Shown: positions 16,413 through 27,254 of the stretch, piece after piece
How positions within the stretch are numbered: the first letter of the stretch is position 1
Layout: the number at the start of each line of letters is the position of its first letter
Assembly (NCBI GenBank): GCA_034521835.1
Contig: JAXHMA010000001.1
Location: 62,001 to 126,000 of the forward strand
Origin: JAMQKA01 sp034521835
GTDB lineage: Bacteria > Bacteroidota > Rhodothermia > Balneolales > Balneolaceae
Reading direction: 5' to 3'
DNA length: 64,000 nucleotides
The notes under the pieces: model-generated
Told to the model about the DNA's origin: nothing
Seen by the model: the letters and a program-made list of their open reading frames with translations, nothing else
The model's database searches: none
Program-made: the position numbers and the translations under genes

Positions 16413-16901
16413 CTACCACGCTAGCTTGGTTTTGTGAATGATGAGTGAAGGAGCCTCGTCAATAAGTTCATCAACAGGCCGGTCGGTTTCCGGGTCCACC
16501 CAGTTTGTCTGCAGCTCCCTCAGCGGTAATAATACAAACAGGCGCTGCCGGTATTCAGGATGCGGAATAATAAGATTATCCTTTTGAATGACCAAGTCAC
16601 CGTAGGCGATAATATCGAGGTCGATGGTGCGGGCCTCCCAGCGCGGATGGTCTTTCGGGCGTCCGTGGTCAGCCTCATACTGTTTTAACTGTTTGATAAA
16701 CACCCTGGGTGAACGGTCGGTCTGCAGCTGAACTACGGCATTAAAAAAGTTACGCTCGGAGGATCCCACCGGTTCACTGATATAAATAGAAGAAGCACGG
16801 AGCCCGGATTTGGAGAGATCACTTAAAAACTTTTTGGCTTTGGATAGATGCTGCAGGCGGTCTCCCACGTTTGAACCGATTCCTACTGTTGCCGTTGCCA
16901 T
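16413..16901 (-). CDS. folK: 2-amino-4-hydroxy-6-hydroxymethyldihydropteridine diphosphokinase
   Basis: 162 residues of HPPK, which transfers pyrophosphate from ATP to the pterin in folate synthesis. Markers are the N-terminal GIGSNVGDR, SSIYISEPVGS, FFNAVVQLQT and the signature RPKDHPRWEARTIDLDIIAY, followed by IIPHPEYRQRLFVLLPL. The start overlaps the end of folB by 19 bases, so the two are coupled. The next step enzyme, folP, is not in the window. Confidence 0.93.
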   Translation of the reverse strand: MATATVGIGSNVGDRLQHLSKAKKFLSDLSKSGLRASSIYISEPVGSSERNFFNAVVQLQTDRSPRVFIKQLKQYEADHGRPKDHPRWEARTIDLDIIAYGDLVIQKDNLIIPHPEYRQRLFVLLPLRELQTNWVDPETDRPVDELIDEAPSLIIHKTKLAW

Positions 16902-17257
16902 GTCATCGATACTTCAGAGTAATTCGTTTTAGCTTTCAGCGGCGGATTCAGTTTGCGCACGCTAACCTCCAGGTGGCGAACCTCGGGAAATCGCCCGAAC
17001 AGCCGTTCGCCGATGTTGAGCGTCAGCGTTTCGATAAGTTTTTGGGATGGCCCCTCCATTACCTCCCGGACGAGTTTTTCCGCTTCCTCATAATTGACTG
17101 TCTTGGAAAGCTCATCGCTGTGCCCCGCTTCCCGCAGGTCCAGGTCAAAAATCAGGTCAACTTCAAAATCGTTGCCTTCCTCACGCTCCTGCTCATAGAA
17201 GCCATGGTTGGCCCGGTATTGCATTCCATTAAGAATAAGTCTTGATTTCTGAGTCAT
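16883..17257 (-). CDS. folB: Dihydroneopterin aldolase
   Basis: 124 residues. It converts dihydroneopterin to the hydroxymethylpterin used by FolK. Visible parts are ILNGMQYRANHGFYEQEREE with the conserved HG, FEVDLIFDLDL, a TVNYEEAEKLV segment and LIETLTLNIGERL. It is the first gene of the folB-folK-dNK-DUF4834 unit, transcribed away from dnaA's 3' end. Confidence 0.92.
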   Translation of the reverse strand: MTQKSRLILNGMQYRANHGFYEQEREEGNDFEVDLIFDLDLREAGHSDELSKTVNYEEAEKLVREVMEGPSQKLIETLTLNIGERLFGRFPEVRHLEVSVRKLNPPLKAKTNYSEVSMTWQRQQ

Positions 17258-17373
17258 GCGTTTTGAGTAACCAGTTCGAGATAATGTACCCGAATAGTGA
17301 AAGGAGACAGTAGATTATAAAGAAGCAGCAAGCTCAAACCCATTCATCATTTAGCAGTTAAGATTTTACATTC

Positions 17374-18824
17374 TCAAAGACTTGCCACTTCAACTTTCTG
17401 GTGAAGCTCTTCAACAATGCGCTTGTGCTTGGGGCTGGTCTGCATACGTTCTTCCACGGTCTGGATGGCGTGAATCACCGTGGAGTGGTCACGTCCTCCG
17501 AAATGCAGCCCGATTGTCTTCAGGCTGGAGTCGGTAAACTGCTTGGCCAGGTACATCGCTATTTGACGAGCCTCCACAATTTCCTGCTTACGTGTCTTTT
17601 CCCGCACCTTGTTGGTATCGATGCCGAAATACTCGCACACGTAATTTTGGATCGCCTCGATAGATACCTGGGTGGTTGATTCCTTGACCATATCTTTTAG
17701 CACGCGCTTGGCAATGTCCAAGTCCAGGTCATCTTCGTTCTGCAGGGAAGCATGGGCCAGCAGTTTAATGATGGCACCTTCAAGATCGCGCACGTTGGAC
17801 TTAAAGTTGTGGGCAATAAATTCCAGGATGTTGTGGGAAAGTTCTATGCCGTTGTCCATCGCTTTTTCTCCAGGATGGCGTAGCGCGTTTCGTACTCCGG
17901 AATCTGCAAGTCGGCACTTAATCCCCAGCTGAAGCGTGAGATCAGTCGTTCCTCAATGTCGGGAATTTCGCGGGGGGCGCGGTCGCTGCTGAGAATAATC
18001 TGCTTGCCGTCTTGGTGAAGCGCGTTAAAAATATGAAAGAACTCCTCCTGCGTTTTCTCCTTGCCGCTAAAAAACTGGATGTCATCGATGATCAGAACAT
18101 CGATCTGTCGGTAATACATGGAGAACTCACTGGCGCGGTTGTTCCGGATCGATTGTACAAATTCGTTTGTAAAACTCTCAGAAGAGACGTAGATGACGGA
18201 TTTATCATCGCCAAATTCATTCTTGATCTTATTTCCAATACTTTGAATAAGATGCGTTTTGCCGAGGCCGGTGCCTCCATACACAAAAAACGGGTTGAAT
18301 GAATTGCTGCCGGGATTTTCCGAGATAGCAATGGCAGCAGAACGGGCCAGGCGGTTGCAATCCCCCTCAATAAACCGTTCAAAAACGTAATTGCTGTTCA
18401 GGTTTGGATCGATAGATTTCTTGCGAATACCGGGTATGACGAAAGGGTTCTCAATTTTTCCGGGGTTATACTCTGCGTATCCTTCCATATTCTGTTGTTT
18501 GTTGTTGGATGGAGGCATCGGGCGCTGTGGCAATTTTACAGATCGCGTACCGTCATCATCTTCAGATTTTTCCATTACTATAGAATATTCCAGCTTTCCA
18601 TGATCGCCAAGCACTTTGGCTAACGTTGAGCGCAGCATCCCATAATAATGCTCCTCCAGCCACTCATACCAAAACTGGCTGGGTACCTGGATTGTCAACG
18701 TGTCATCCTCAAGCTTAACAGGTTTAATTGGCTCAAACCACGACTTGTACTTCTGGTAGCTAATATTATCCTGTATAATTTCCAGACACTTCTCCCATGC
18801 CGTATCAGCGGAATTAATACTCAA
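17374..18824 (-). CDS. dnaA: Chromosomal replication initiator (one frameshift)
   Basis: DnaA, about 480 residues. Domain I (WEKCLEIIQDNISYQKYKSW) and linker precede an AAA+ domain with Walker A GGTGLGKTHLIQS, Walker B DVLIIDDIQF and sensor region ISRFSWGLSADL. Domain IV at the C-terminus has the DnaA-box signature GGRDHSTVIHAI. The frame breaks at about 17850, where GAGAAAAAGCGATGG has five A; six would join AILEKKAMDNGIELS, so a homopolymer error is likely. The start is TTG at 18824 with a clear AGGAGGT site upstream. DnaA boxes lie just upstream (18884-19154). Confidence 0.93.
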
Positions 18825-19215
18825 TCCCTTGACCTCCTCAGAAATAAAAAATTAAAGTTCCACACTTTTGATCACTAAGACAGTTATCCACACAAATGGG
18901 GTCAGTCGGTTGCTTAATGCTGAGACGAAAATGAGAATTTCAGGGACAGATGTCAAAAAAAATACACCCTCCTTGATAAAAGTTATCCACATTAAACTAA
19001 ACAGTGTAAGTCGTTGGGAGGCAGCGACTTAATATTTTTGCAATGTTTTTGTAAAAATACGCCTGACACCGCATAATAATGCGCTAACATTGATTTTACC
19101 TTTTCCTAACATGGGGAGACGGACTGTAGAAAACTTTTCAACAAGTTATCCACATGCTTTGAGCTTGGAAAATTTTGCACGGTTTGCATTCGGTTGTAGG
19201 AAGGATAATGCAAAT
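18825..19215. other. Candidate oriC / dnaA regulatory region
   Basis: A 390-base, AT-rich gap without genes between dnaA and prmC. It holds three perfect DnaA boxes TTATCCACA on the plus strand at 18884-18892, 18983-18991 and 19146-19154. It may be the chromosomal origin or a DnaA autoregulatory site. dnaN is not adjacent, and recF lies about 4 kb away. Confidence 0.6.
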
Positions 19216-20082
19216 TTATTGCTGCAGAGAAGCTCTCAGAAATCGGGGCTTTTTTTCATAATCTTTCTCAACGTTTGCATCCCAGTGGTCATAGTCAAAC
19301 AGTTTTTTGATCTCCCCGGCGTGCAGGTCATGAAGTTCAAAGAAAAGAGTACCTTTTTCCGCCAGATTTTGCCGGGCGTAATCAATAATCGACTGGTAGG
19401 TATGGATGAGATTTTTGGTAAAGAGAGCAGTAGCAGGTTCGTACTCTACGACCTGTTTTTCCAGCGTCTCTTTCTCTTCGGGTAAAACATAAGGGGGATT
19501 GGAAACGATGACATCAAAAGGGCCGTCAAAATCAAACGCCTCCGGCTTTTTAATATCTCCGTGATGAAAGGTGATCTCCACCTGATTTATTGCTGCATTT
19601 TCTTTTGCTACTTCCAGGGCTTCAGCCGAGATGTCCAGGGCGTGAAGCTCCCAGTCGGGACGTTCCTGCTTAAGGGCGATCGGGATGCATCCGGAACCGG
19701 TACCAATATCTAGCACGGTTAGCTGTGAACCCTCCGGAAAGGTGCCAAGGATGTTTTCAACAAGCTGTTCGGTTTCAATGCGTGGGATCAGAACTTCAGG
19801 CGAAACCTCGATGCGTGCGTTCATAAAATCGGTGTACCCGATAATATACTGAAGCGGCTCATGCTGGGCCCGGCGCTTTACCAGAGGGCGAAGTTGATCC
19901 AGCTCATTAGCAGAGAGCGGCCGGTCGTACTTCAGGTACAGATCTAGCCGTTTTACATTCAGCACATCGGCAAGCAGCCATTCAATGCTGTGGCGTGGAT
20001 CAGGTATACCTCGTTGCTTTGAAATATTCGGTGGCCCATTCTAACATCGACAGGACGGTCCAGTCCCGGGCGCATTGCTCAT
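19216..20082 (-). CDS. prmC: Release-factor glutamine methyltransferase (5' end frameshifted)
   Basis: HemK/PrmC methylates the GGQ glutamine of release factors. The clean part (19216-19965) has PLQYIIGYTDFMN, VLIPRIETEQLVENI, SAM motif VLDIGTGSGCIPIAL and the catalytic NPPY in IVSNPPYVLPEE. Upstream of it, other frames read WTVLSMLEWATEYFK and HSIEWLLADVLNVKRLDLYL, the N-terminal helical domain. The gene therefore starts near 20082 (MSNAP) with two or three indels at 19970-20075. It ends near the candidate origin. Confidence 0.87.
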
Positions 20083-20094
20083 AAAGGAGGGGGA

Positions 20095-20484
20095 TTAAGA
20101 TTCTTCTTCCGATTCGGATTCTTTTACTTCCTGCACGGTAAGGCCAAATCGTTTGGAGAAATCAATGATGAAGTCGGTTACCTCATCGTCAATAGTTCGC
20201 TTTTCCTCATCCAGAGAGCTGCCGCGGAATCCCATGCGTCCACCGGTTTTTTTAAGCTCGAATCTGTTTTCTTTGCCGGTACATTCAATAATACAGGTGA
20301 GCGTAACACTGGCATTAATTTGCTTTTCATACTCCTCATATACAGCAACATGCACTACGTCGTCATGCTTCGAGGAATCATACTTGTACAAATATTTTGG
20401 CTCAATTTCCTGGAACATCTGTTCAGGCATGCGGTGCAAGGTATCAGCTGGTCCAAAAACCAAAAATTTGCTGATTGTGTCCAT
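20095..20484 (-). CDS. Conserved protein of unknown function
   Basis: 129 residues, acidic, ending in a Glu/Ser-rich tail (VKESESEEES). It contains FGPADTLHRMPEQMFQEIEP and FIIDFSKRFGLTVQEV. No signal peptide or membrane helix. I do not recognise the family. It lies 12 bases upstream of prmC's likely start on the same strand, so it is probably co-transcribed. Confidence 0.6.
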   Translation of the reverse strand: MDTISKFLVFGPADTLHRMPEQMFQEIEPKYLYKYDSSKHDDVVHVAVYEEYEKQINASVTLTCIIECTGKENRFELKKTGGRMGFRGSSLDEEKRTIDDEVTDFIIDFSKRFGLTVQEVKESESEEES

Positions 20485-20707
20485 AGGTATAATAAAAATC
20501 TAGGTTGGTTAATGAGGGTACTAAAAAGTTACTAAACAGCCTGAATAAACATTTTATCTGGGCCATAGTCAAATTTGAGTGAGCTATCTGCATGAGGGAA
20601 AGATAATAGAGATGGGAATCTTTTTTTAACATAATTTTTTCGCGGCTGGAAAGTTTAATATTATGTATGTGCCAAACATGATGTAGCCAACTTTTTAGTT
20701 TTATCAC

Positions 20708-21538
20708 ATGTCTTTTATATCCTATTCTAAAATACTGCCGTCAGTAACACTTTGTACTGTTGTTTTATTTGGGATGCTGGCAACCCCCGCCCAGACTGCG
20801 GCGCAAACGCAGGAACCTACCGTCATGGATCTGCCTCAACCCCGCACGCCACTCAGCGAGGGCAAGCACAATACCCTTGGTTTTGAAGTGATGATCAACA
20901 ATTTTGGTTTTGGCATCGGCGGGCACTATTCAAGAGTGCTGGGCCCGTTTACACAGCTTACCTTTGAAACCGGTATTACCGGCATTCGCGACGTGAGTGA
21001 GCAAACATATACTGATCCTTTTTTCGGGCAGCAGATAATTCCAAATAAGTACAACCGGGCCATGGCATTTTCGTTTATGGCTGGATTAAAACGGCGCTTC
21101 TTTGCTCGTAAAATTTCTGATAACTTTCGCTTTTTTGCCTCAATGTCCGGCGGTCCTGTGCTCGCTTTTGTCTATCCCTATGTTAATGATACCGATAACA
21201 GCGGCTACCGTACCACTCAGCTTACCAGTGGCGGTTACCCGGTTCCTATTGAACGGATTAATGATTTCTTTTCCGGCTGGAAGGATGGCGATACCCAGTG
21301 GGGCGCCGCGGGAGAGTTAAAGTTCGGTGTAGATATCGGAGAAAATTTTTCGAAGCTCACGACTGTAGAATTCGGGTACTATTTCTATTATTTCAACGAG
21401 GGAATCCAGATTATGGAACCCTACCAGCCTACTGGCTATAATGATCAAGGTGTCTCCGTTGGCCAACGTGAATTTAAGGATGCCCAGAAATATTTCGGCA
21501 CTCCCCAGATCACCCTCACCTTTGGGGGGATGTGGTAG
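20708..21538 (+). CDS. Outer-membrane beta-barrel protein
   Basis: 276 residues: a long signal peptide (about 1-33, ending TAA-QT), a Pro-rich linker, then repeated amphipathic strands (GFEVMINNFGFGIGGHYSRV, RAMAFSFMAGLKRRFF, KLTTVEFGYYFYYF) and a final strand LTFGGMW. The layout is that of a monomeric barrel. Function unknown. It ends with TAG, showing that amber is used as a normal stop here. Confidence 0.65.
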   Translation: MSFISYSKILPSVTLCTVVLFGMLATPAQTAAQTQEPTVMDLPQPRTPLSEGKHNTLGFEVMINNFGFGIGGHYSRVLGPFTQLTFETGITGIRDVSEQTYTDPFFGQQIIPNKYNRAMAFSFMAGLKRRFFARKISDNFRFFASMSGGPVLAFVYPYVNDTDNSGYRTTQLTSGGYPVPIERINDFFSGWKDGDTQWGAAGELKFGVDIGENFSKLTTVEFGYYFYYFNEGIQIMEPYQPTGYNDQGVSVGQREFKDAQKYFGTPQITLTFGGMW

Positions 21539-21839
21539 GACTTAGTCGTTGAGCGGGGAGTCGAGTCTCGAGATTAGGCTCTGGTTGATACTATTCTATT
21601 CCCTATCACCAGCATCGTGGCATATCTTCAATAAGTAAATGCATTTCTGATCCGAATACCTGTTTCTTTGTGGCTGCTTAAATCAACAGGCTAAACTCTA
21701 TAAAACTAATATTTCTGGTAAACGTACTTTTCCAGCAAGGCACAAGACCATATATCCAATATCTGCTTTATCGATAGGTAAATTCCTCGTACATTTCGGC
21801 CCATCATTAACCTATGGGTAACTTAAAAGCAGGAAAATC
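21539..21839. other. Gene-free spacer before enolase
   Basis: About 300 bases with no credible frame, RNA gene or repeat. The enolase promoter must lie here but I cannot place it. Confidence 0.4.
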
Positions 21840-23126
21840 ATGAGTTTTATAGATGAAATTATTGGTCGCCAAATTCTTGATTCACGAGGAAATCCAACTG
21901 TAGAGGTTGAGGTTGTGCTAAATTCCGGGATTGTGGGTCGCGCAGCCGTGCCTTCCGGTGCCTCAACAGGAGAGTTTGAAGCGGTTGAACTTCGGGATGA
22001 TGACCCCAGCCGATACCTTGGAAAAGGAGTAACCCAGGCGGTTGACAATGTTAACAGTATTATTAACAACGAGCTGAATGGGCTGGAAGTCTTTAATCAG
22101 GTCGATATCGATAATACACTTCTGGAGATCGATGGCACGCCAAACAAAGCCAACCTTGGTGCGAATGCAATGTTAGGAGTTTCGCTGGCCTCGGCCCGTG
22201 CGGCATCCAATGCATTGAATTTACCGCTCTGGCGATATATCGGCGGAGTGAATGCCAAGGTGTTACCCCTGCCCATGATGAATATTATCAACGGAGGTTC
22301 TCATGCGGATAATAATGTGGACCTGCAGGAATTCATGATTATGCCGGGCGGCGCTGACAGTTTCTCACAGGCCGTTCGCATTGGTGCCGAGGTATTTCAT
22401 CATCTCAAAAAAGTGCTGGGCGAAAAAGGGTATAGCACGGCCGTTGGGGATGAAGGCGGCTTTGCGCCCAATCTCAAATCAAACGAAGAAGCTGTAGAAG
22501 TTATCCTGACTGCTATCGAAAAGGCCGGCTACCAGCCGGGTGAAGATGTGGTGATTGCGCTTGATCCTGCGACCTCTGAGTTTTTCAACGAAGAAAAAGG
22601 CGTGTATGAATTCCGATGGAGCGATGGCAGCGAACGAGACACCGAAGATATGGTGGAATTCTGGAGCAGCTGGGTCGATAAATATCCAATCGTATCGATC
22701 GAAGATGCCATGGCCGAAGATGACTGGGACGCATGGAAACAGCTTACCGATGCCATCGGCGACAAGGTGCAGCTGGTGGGCGATGATCTTTTTGTAACCA
22801 ATACCGAGCGGCTGGCTCGTGGAATTAAACAAGGGGTGGCCAACTCGATACTGATCAAGGTAAATCAAATAGGTACGCTCACCGAAACACTGGATGCGAT
22901 CGAAATGGCCCATAAGAATGATTACACGGCTGTGGTATCGCACCGCTCAGGTGAAACCGAAGACACCACCATTGCCGATCTTGCCGTGGCTACCAACGCC
23001 GGACAGATTAAAACAGGCTCTATGAGTAGAACAGATCGCGTGGCTAAATACAACCAGCTGTTGCGTATCGAGGAGCAACTTGGTGATAATGCTATTTTCC
23101 CCGGTATGGATGCTTTTGGTGTCTAA
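21840..23126 (+). CDS. eno: Enolase
   Basis: 428 residues, intact. It interconverts 2-phosphoglycerate and phosphoenolpyruvate in glycolysis. Visible are ILDSRGNPTVEVEV, the catalytic loop PSGASTGEFEAVEL, DEGGFAPN, the Mg ligands in ALDPATSEF, VSIEDAMAEDD and LVGDDLFVTN, the catalytic Lys in SILIKVNQIGTLTET and the signature VSHRSGETEDT. It stands alone and is followed by a terminator at 23289. Confidence 0.97.
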   Translation: MSFIDEIIGRQILDSRGNPTVEVEVVLNSGIVGRAAVPSGASTGEFEAVELRDDDPSRYLGKGVTQAVDNVNSIINNELNGLEVFNQVDIDNTLLEIDGTPNKANLGANAMLGVSLASARAASNALNLPLWRYIGGVNAKVLPLPMMNIINGGSHADNNVDLQEFMIMPGGADSFSQAVRIGAEVFHHLKKVLGEKGYSTAVGDEGGFAPNLKSNEEAVEVILTAIEKAGYQPGEDVVIALDPATSEFFNEEKGVYEFRWSDGSERDTEDMVEFWSSWVDKYPIVSIEDAMAEDDWDAWKQLTDAIGDKVQLVGDDLFVTNTERLARGIKQGVANSILIKVNQIGTLTETLDAIEMAHKNDYTAVVSHRSGETEDTTIADLAVATNAGQIKTGSMSRTDRVAKYNQLLRIEEQLGDNAIFPGMDAFGV

Positions 23127-23288
23127 CCGGAGGTTAAGCTAAAGAATTAGGGCTTTATCAATCCGATTATATATCGGCTATGCTTTTAACATTCCGTTAT
23201 ATAGGTCTGTAAATATCAAAGTCTTTCAGCTATCCTGGACTTGTTTCAGGATCATCGCGGTGGGTCAGCACTCATAATACATTACTTT

Positions 23289-23322
23289 AAAATAGCGAGG
23301 AAACCGATCTCCTCGCTATTTT
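23289..23322 (+). terminator. Terminator after enolase
   Basis: AAAATAGCGAGG and CCTCGCTATTTT form a perfect 12-bp stem with a 10-base loop, downstream of eno and before recF. Confidence 0.75.
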
Positions 23323-23355
23323 AGTTTATAGCTTTATTATCCGTACCATTCGTTC

Positions 23356-24489
23356 ATGCAGATTACCAGGTTAAAATTGCAGAATTTCCGGAACCACATC
23401 GATACCGAGGTGGAATGGACGCCGCATCTTAATGTAATTGTGGGTCCCAATGGCGCGGGCAAAACAAACCTGATTGATGCCATTCACTACCTGTGTATGA
23501 GCCGCAGTTTTGTGGCCAGCAGCGACCGCTATGTCGTCAACCAGGATTCTAATTTTTTTATGATTAAGGGCCATTTTGAGGGAAATATTCGCTCAAGCTT
23601 CGATGTGGGATGTTCCTACAGTGCTGGTGAGGGCAAAAAGATTTTTGTCAATGAAAGCCCGCTGGACCGCCTTTCTGACCTGATCGGCATGGTGCCGGTG
23701 GTTGTACTGGCACCCGAGGACAAAAAGCTGACCAGTGAAGGCCCCACCGAACGCCGCTCCTTTATCGATTCTTTCATCAGCCAGATATCGCCGAATTACC
23801 TGCGCGATCTGATGGATTTCCGCAAGGTCCGAAAACAGCGGAACAAGTTGCTATCAGGAATTTCGCGGTAGCAGGCAGGTGCTGGAAGCTCACCTGGAGC
23901 CCTGGAATGTACAGCTTGTTGAGCATGGGGCCCGGATTGTAGCCAAACGGACCGAAGTGTTGAACCAGTTTCAGGTCTACCTTGCCAGGGAATATGAGGA
24001 GATACTCAGGGATGGAGCATGAACCTGGGCTGGAGTACCAGACTTTTTGCATGCCATCCGAGTCGGCCGATGAAATCGCTGAACGTTACAAAGAGAAACT
24101 GCAGGAGAAGCAGGAGCACGAGATGGAGCGGGAAGTCACGATTGTGGGGCCGCACCAGGGATGAAATCGTATTTTATCTCAAACGATTTTGAACTGCGTA
24201 AATTTGGTTCCAGGGGCAACACCGGCTTTTTGCTCTGGCTTTAAAGCTGGCTCAGCTTTTTTATTTTCTGATGAGCTGGACGATCTGCCCATTTTTTTGC
24301 TGGATGATGTGTTCGGCAATCTCGATCGCCAGCGAACCGAAGTACTGCTGAATGCGCTGGAAGATCACGCCGGGCAGACCTTCATAACGTCTGCCAATCC
24401 CGTGCCATTTAATGAGTATGTTAGCTTCGGGGATCAAAAACAGCAAGTACGAAGTGAAAGATGGAACCGTCCATGTTCAGGAAGCGTAA
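23356..24489 (+). CDS. recF: DNA replication and repair protein RecF (frameshifted)
   Basis: RecF ATPase for recombination repair. The N-terminus reads ITRLKLQNFRNH with Walker A VGPNGAGKTNLIDAIHYLC. SEGPTERRSFIDSFISQ follows, then fragments in other frames (QVLEAHLEPWNVQL, TIVGPHQ, DDFELRKFGS). Walker B and signature are in the third piece (DELDDLPIFLLDDVFGNLD), and the end reads KYEVKDGTVHVQEA at 24489. There are at least four frame breaks (near 23865, 24015, 24160 and 24210). It is followed by the DciA-like gene, a common recF neighbour. Confidence 0.88.
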
Positions 24490-24533
24490 GATCATTACGT
24501 TGACAAACTGTAAATTACAATGCCTGATAAGTT

Positions 24534-24836
24534 ATGTCTCGATTCAGAAGTAACAAGCCGAAACCGTTGAAAGATCTCCTCAAGAATTTTTTGGATGATT
24601 ATGAGCACAAGGATAAACTAAAACGGGGGATGATCCTCTCCATCTGGTCCAAAACCGTAGGGGAGAAGATCAATGAAAAAACCGATAATCTTTATTTTAA
24701 AAATGGCAAGTTGATTGTGCACGTGCAGGATCCCGCCTGGCGACACGAAATACACATGCAGCGGTTTCAGATTCAGAAGCGCCTCAACAAGCAGGTGGGC
24801 GATAAAATCATCAAAGAGATTGTGGTACGATCTTGA
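24534..24836 (+). CDS. DUF721 / DciA-like protein
   Basis: 100 residues with the DUF721 pattern: PLKDLLKNFLDDYEHKDKL, ILSIWSKTVGEKINEKTDN, GKLIVHVQDPAWRHEIHM and a C-terminal Lys-rich helix. DciA proteins help load the DnaB helicase in bacteria that lack DnaC. Position next to recF and near dnaA supports a replication role. The frame is intact. Confidence 0.78.
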   Translation: MSRFRSNKPKPLKDLLKNFLDDYEHKDKLKRGMILSIWSKTVGEKINEKTDNLYFKNGKLIVHVQDPAWRHEIHMQRFQIQKRLNKQVGDKIIKEIVVRS

Positions 24837-24890
24837 CAGGCATTGACTGGTGCCCGCAACCGGTCTATATTTCCTAAAAATTTTAGCAGT

Positions 24891-25898
24891 ATGAGTGAGA
24901 ATAATTTCAGCCAAATATCCGAGCGTTTTCTTAACTTTTGGAACCAATTCCTGAAACGGGTAGACGAAGAGGGGACCGCCGACTATTCACGTGAAAAAAT
25001 TATAGTCTTTATTATCGCCATTCTGCTGGCGCTCTGCCTTTGGCTTTTGGTTAACCTGAGCCGTGCATATGTACTCAATGTGAACTTGCCGATTGAGCTG
25101 GGTAATATCCCAGACGATATGGCGCTGGCCGAAGACCTGCCCGACTTTGCTACGGCTAGCGTTCAGGGAGAGGGATGGAAACTGCTGAACATTTACAACA
25201 ATCCGCCGCGTATTTTTGTGGATGTGACCAGCGGGGAGGTAAACTTGTATGACCAAGTGCAGCAGCAGATGAACGCCATCCCCGATTTAGATGTGCAAAA
25301 AGTACAACCGCTGATTTTAAGTCTGGATCTCGAAGAACGAATATCACGTCGTGTGCCGGTCGAGCCGAGAATCAACGTAGATTTTAGCCAGCAGTTTGGA
25401 TTTGTGGGAGCCCCCTCCATCTCTCCGGATAGCATTACCGTGACCGGAGCGGCGTCATTGGTTCGTAGTATTTCCAGCTGGCAGACCGATTCCGTGACGC
25501 TGGAAAACATTCGCTCCGTTATTTCAACGACTGTATCCCTCGAAGAACCCGAACGGCTGGTTTCACTATCCACCAATGAAATTCAATATAATGCAAATGT
25601 AGCTGAATACACGGAGGGTGATGCCAGGGTTTTTATCCGAACACGCAACCTCCCGGCCGGGCAAAATATTACCTTTAGTCCCCCATTTCTGACCGTGCGG
25701 TACACCCTTCCAATCGAAGAATATGCTGAAATAGAAGATCTGAATCCATTTACAGCCTACGTTCCATATTCTATGATCACCGAGGACTCGACTGGGTTTG
25801 TAGCACCGCGGATTGAAGTATCAACAGACGAATACCATATCAGGATTGTATCCAAACAGCCGGAGAAGGTCTCCTACTTTGAAGTGGTGGGGGGATAA
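24891..25898 (+). CDS. YbbR-domain membrane protein
   Basis: 335 residues from ATG 24891 (MSENNFSQISERF). One membrane helix at about residues 38-56 (IVFIIAILLALCLWLLVNLS) is followed by several YbbR-like beta repeats on the outer side (for example FVGAPSISPDSITVTGAASL). In Firmicutes the YbbR protein CdaR regulates c-di-AMP synthesis, but no diadenylate cyclase gene is beside it here, so that role is not shown. Confidence 0.75.
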   Translation: MSENNFSQISERFLNFWNQFLKRVDEEGTADYSREKIIVFIIAILLALCLWLLVNLSRAYVLNVNLPIELGNIPDDMALAEDLPDFATASVQGEGWKLLNIYNNPPRIFVDVTSGEVNLYDQVQQQMNAIPDLDVQKVQPLILSLDLEERISRRVPVEPRINVDFSQQFGFVGAPSISPDSITVTGAASLVRSISSWQTDSVTLENIRSVISTTVSLEEPERLVSLSTNEIQYNANVAEYTEGDARVFIRTRNLPAGQNITFSPPFLTVRYTLPIEEYAEIEDLNPFTAYVPYSMITEDSTGFVAPRIEVSTDEYHIRIVSKQPEKVSYFEVVGG

Positions 25899-25995
25899 TA
25901 GTGTGCAAGAATTGGTCGGCTTGCTTGCAACCCTGTTATAAAACTTGCCTGTTTCGGTTGAAATTGAAGGATGGCAATAGCAACCGCAGATTCCT

Positions 25996-27254
25996 TTAAG
26001 CCACTTCTTCCAGTTTCTTCTTAAACGGCTTGATGACCTCTTCTACATCACGCGTATCCTGGAAATAACTGAGAATTTTCAGCAACACTTCATCCACAAG
26101 AACATCCGGACAGGAAGCGCCTGAAGTCAGCGATATAGTGACGGGTTCATCGGAAGGAGCTACCGGCAGCCAGTTTTCTGTTTGCTTGATCTCCTTATCC
26201 CACTGGTTGAAATGCTGAATCAGGCCCGGCCCGTCTATCTCTTCAGCATCACGCACGTGGTAGGTGGGAAAGTGCTCTTCCAGAATCTCCACCAGGTGCA
26301 TGGTGTTCGATGAAGTTATATCCGCCTACGACAATGGCAAGGTCCGAATCGGTTTCGGTTAGCGCGATGGTGGCTGACTGGTTTTCGTTGGTGGCATAAC
26401 ACAGGGTATCGGAGGTATCCGCAAAATGATCCAGAATGTTTGCTTTACCGTATCGCTCAATGGCGGCCTCTTTCAGAATTTCCATCACCTCTTTGGTTTC
26501 GGTGGCCAGCATGGTGGTCTGATTGATCACGCCAAACTGTTCAAGATCGTTGAGAGGATCGAAATCCATCGGAGCTTTTATGACCAAAGTAGTGTTCAAA
26601 ATCAGATATCGGTCGCTCTTTGGTCATAATTTCGGCCAGGATTTCAGCCTCCTCCGGGTTCAGCACTACAACGCAGGCCGAATGGTTGGCGCTGTGTGAA
26701 AACGTGGCCCGGGTTTCTTCATGCCTATGCTTGCCATGAATCACCAATGAATACCCCTTGTCGCCCAGCTGTTGGCCCCGCCGCCACACCTTTTCCACGA
26801 AGGGACAGGTGGTGTTGTATTCATACGGATCGATGCCTTGTTCTTGAAGCTTCTCCTGCATTTCCAGTGTTGTTCCAAAGGCGGGTACAATCACGATATC
26901 ATCCTCATCGAGCGACTCCAGCGGGATGATTTCGGATCCGTCGGTATTGAACAGGAATTGCACGCCGCGCGCCTGCAGATCTTCATTTACGGTGGGATTA
27001 TGGATCATTTCGCTGAGTAGATAGATATCTTTGTTCGGATGCTCTTCCACCGTTTTATAGGCGATGTCGATCGCGTTTTCCACCCCATAGCAAAAGCCGA
27101 AATGGCGGGGAATGTGAAAGCGGACGGGGCCGAAATCGAGCAGGGTAGGTTCCACATCTTTTTTTCGTGGATCTACCACCTTGTTCGCCTCTTTCACGTT
27201 GCGGATGATCGGGGATTGAAATATCTCTGGAATATCGAATTTCTTTCTGGCCAT
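25996..27254 (-). CDS. ispH: 4-hydroxy-3-methylbut-2-enyl diphosphate reductase (frameshifted)
   Basis: IspH/LytB, the last MEP-pathway enzyme. It is about 415 residues, the long form common in this group. The three iron-sulfur Cys are in GFCYGVENAID, TTCPFVEKV and TSGASCPDVLVDEV. Other conserved parts are IHNPTVNEDL, IHGKHRHEETRAT and QTTMLATETKEVMEIL. Frame breaks at about 26590 and 26320 split it into three; reading across gives VVGGYNSSNTMHLVEI. With ispD and ispF in the window, it shows the non-mevalonate route to isoprenoids. Confidence 0.92.
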
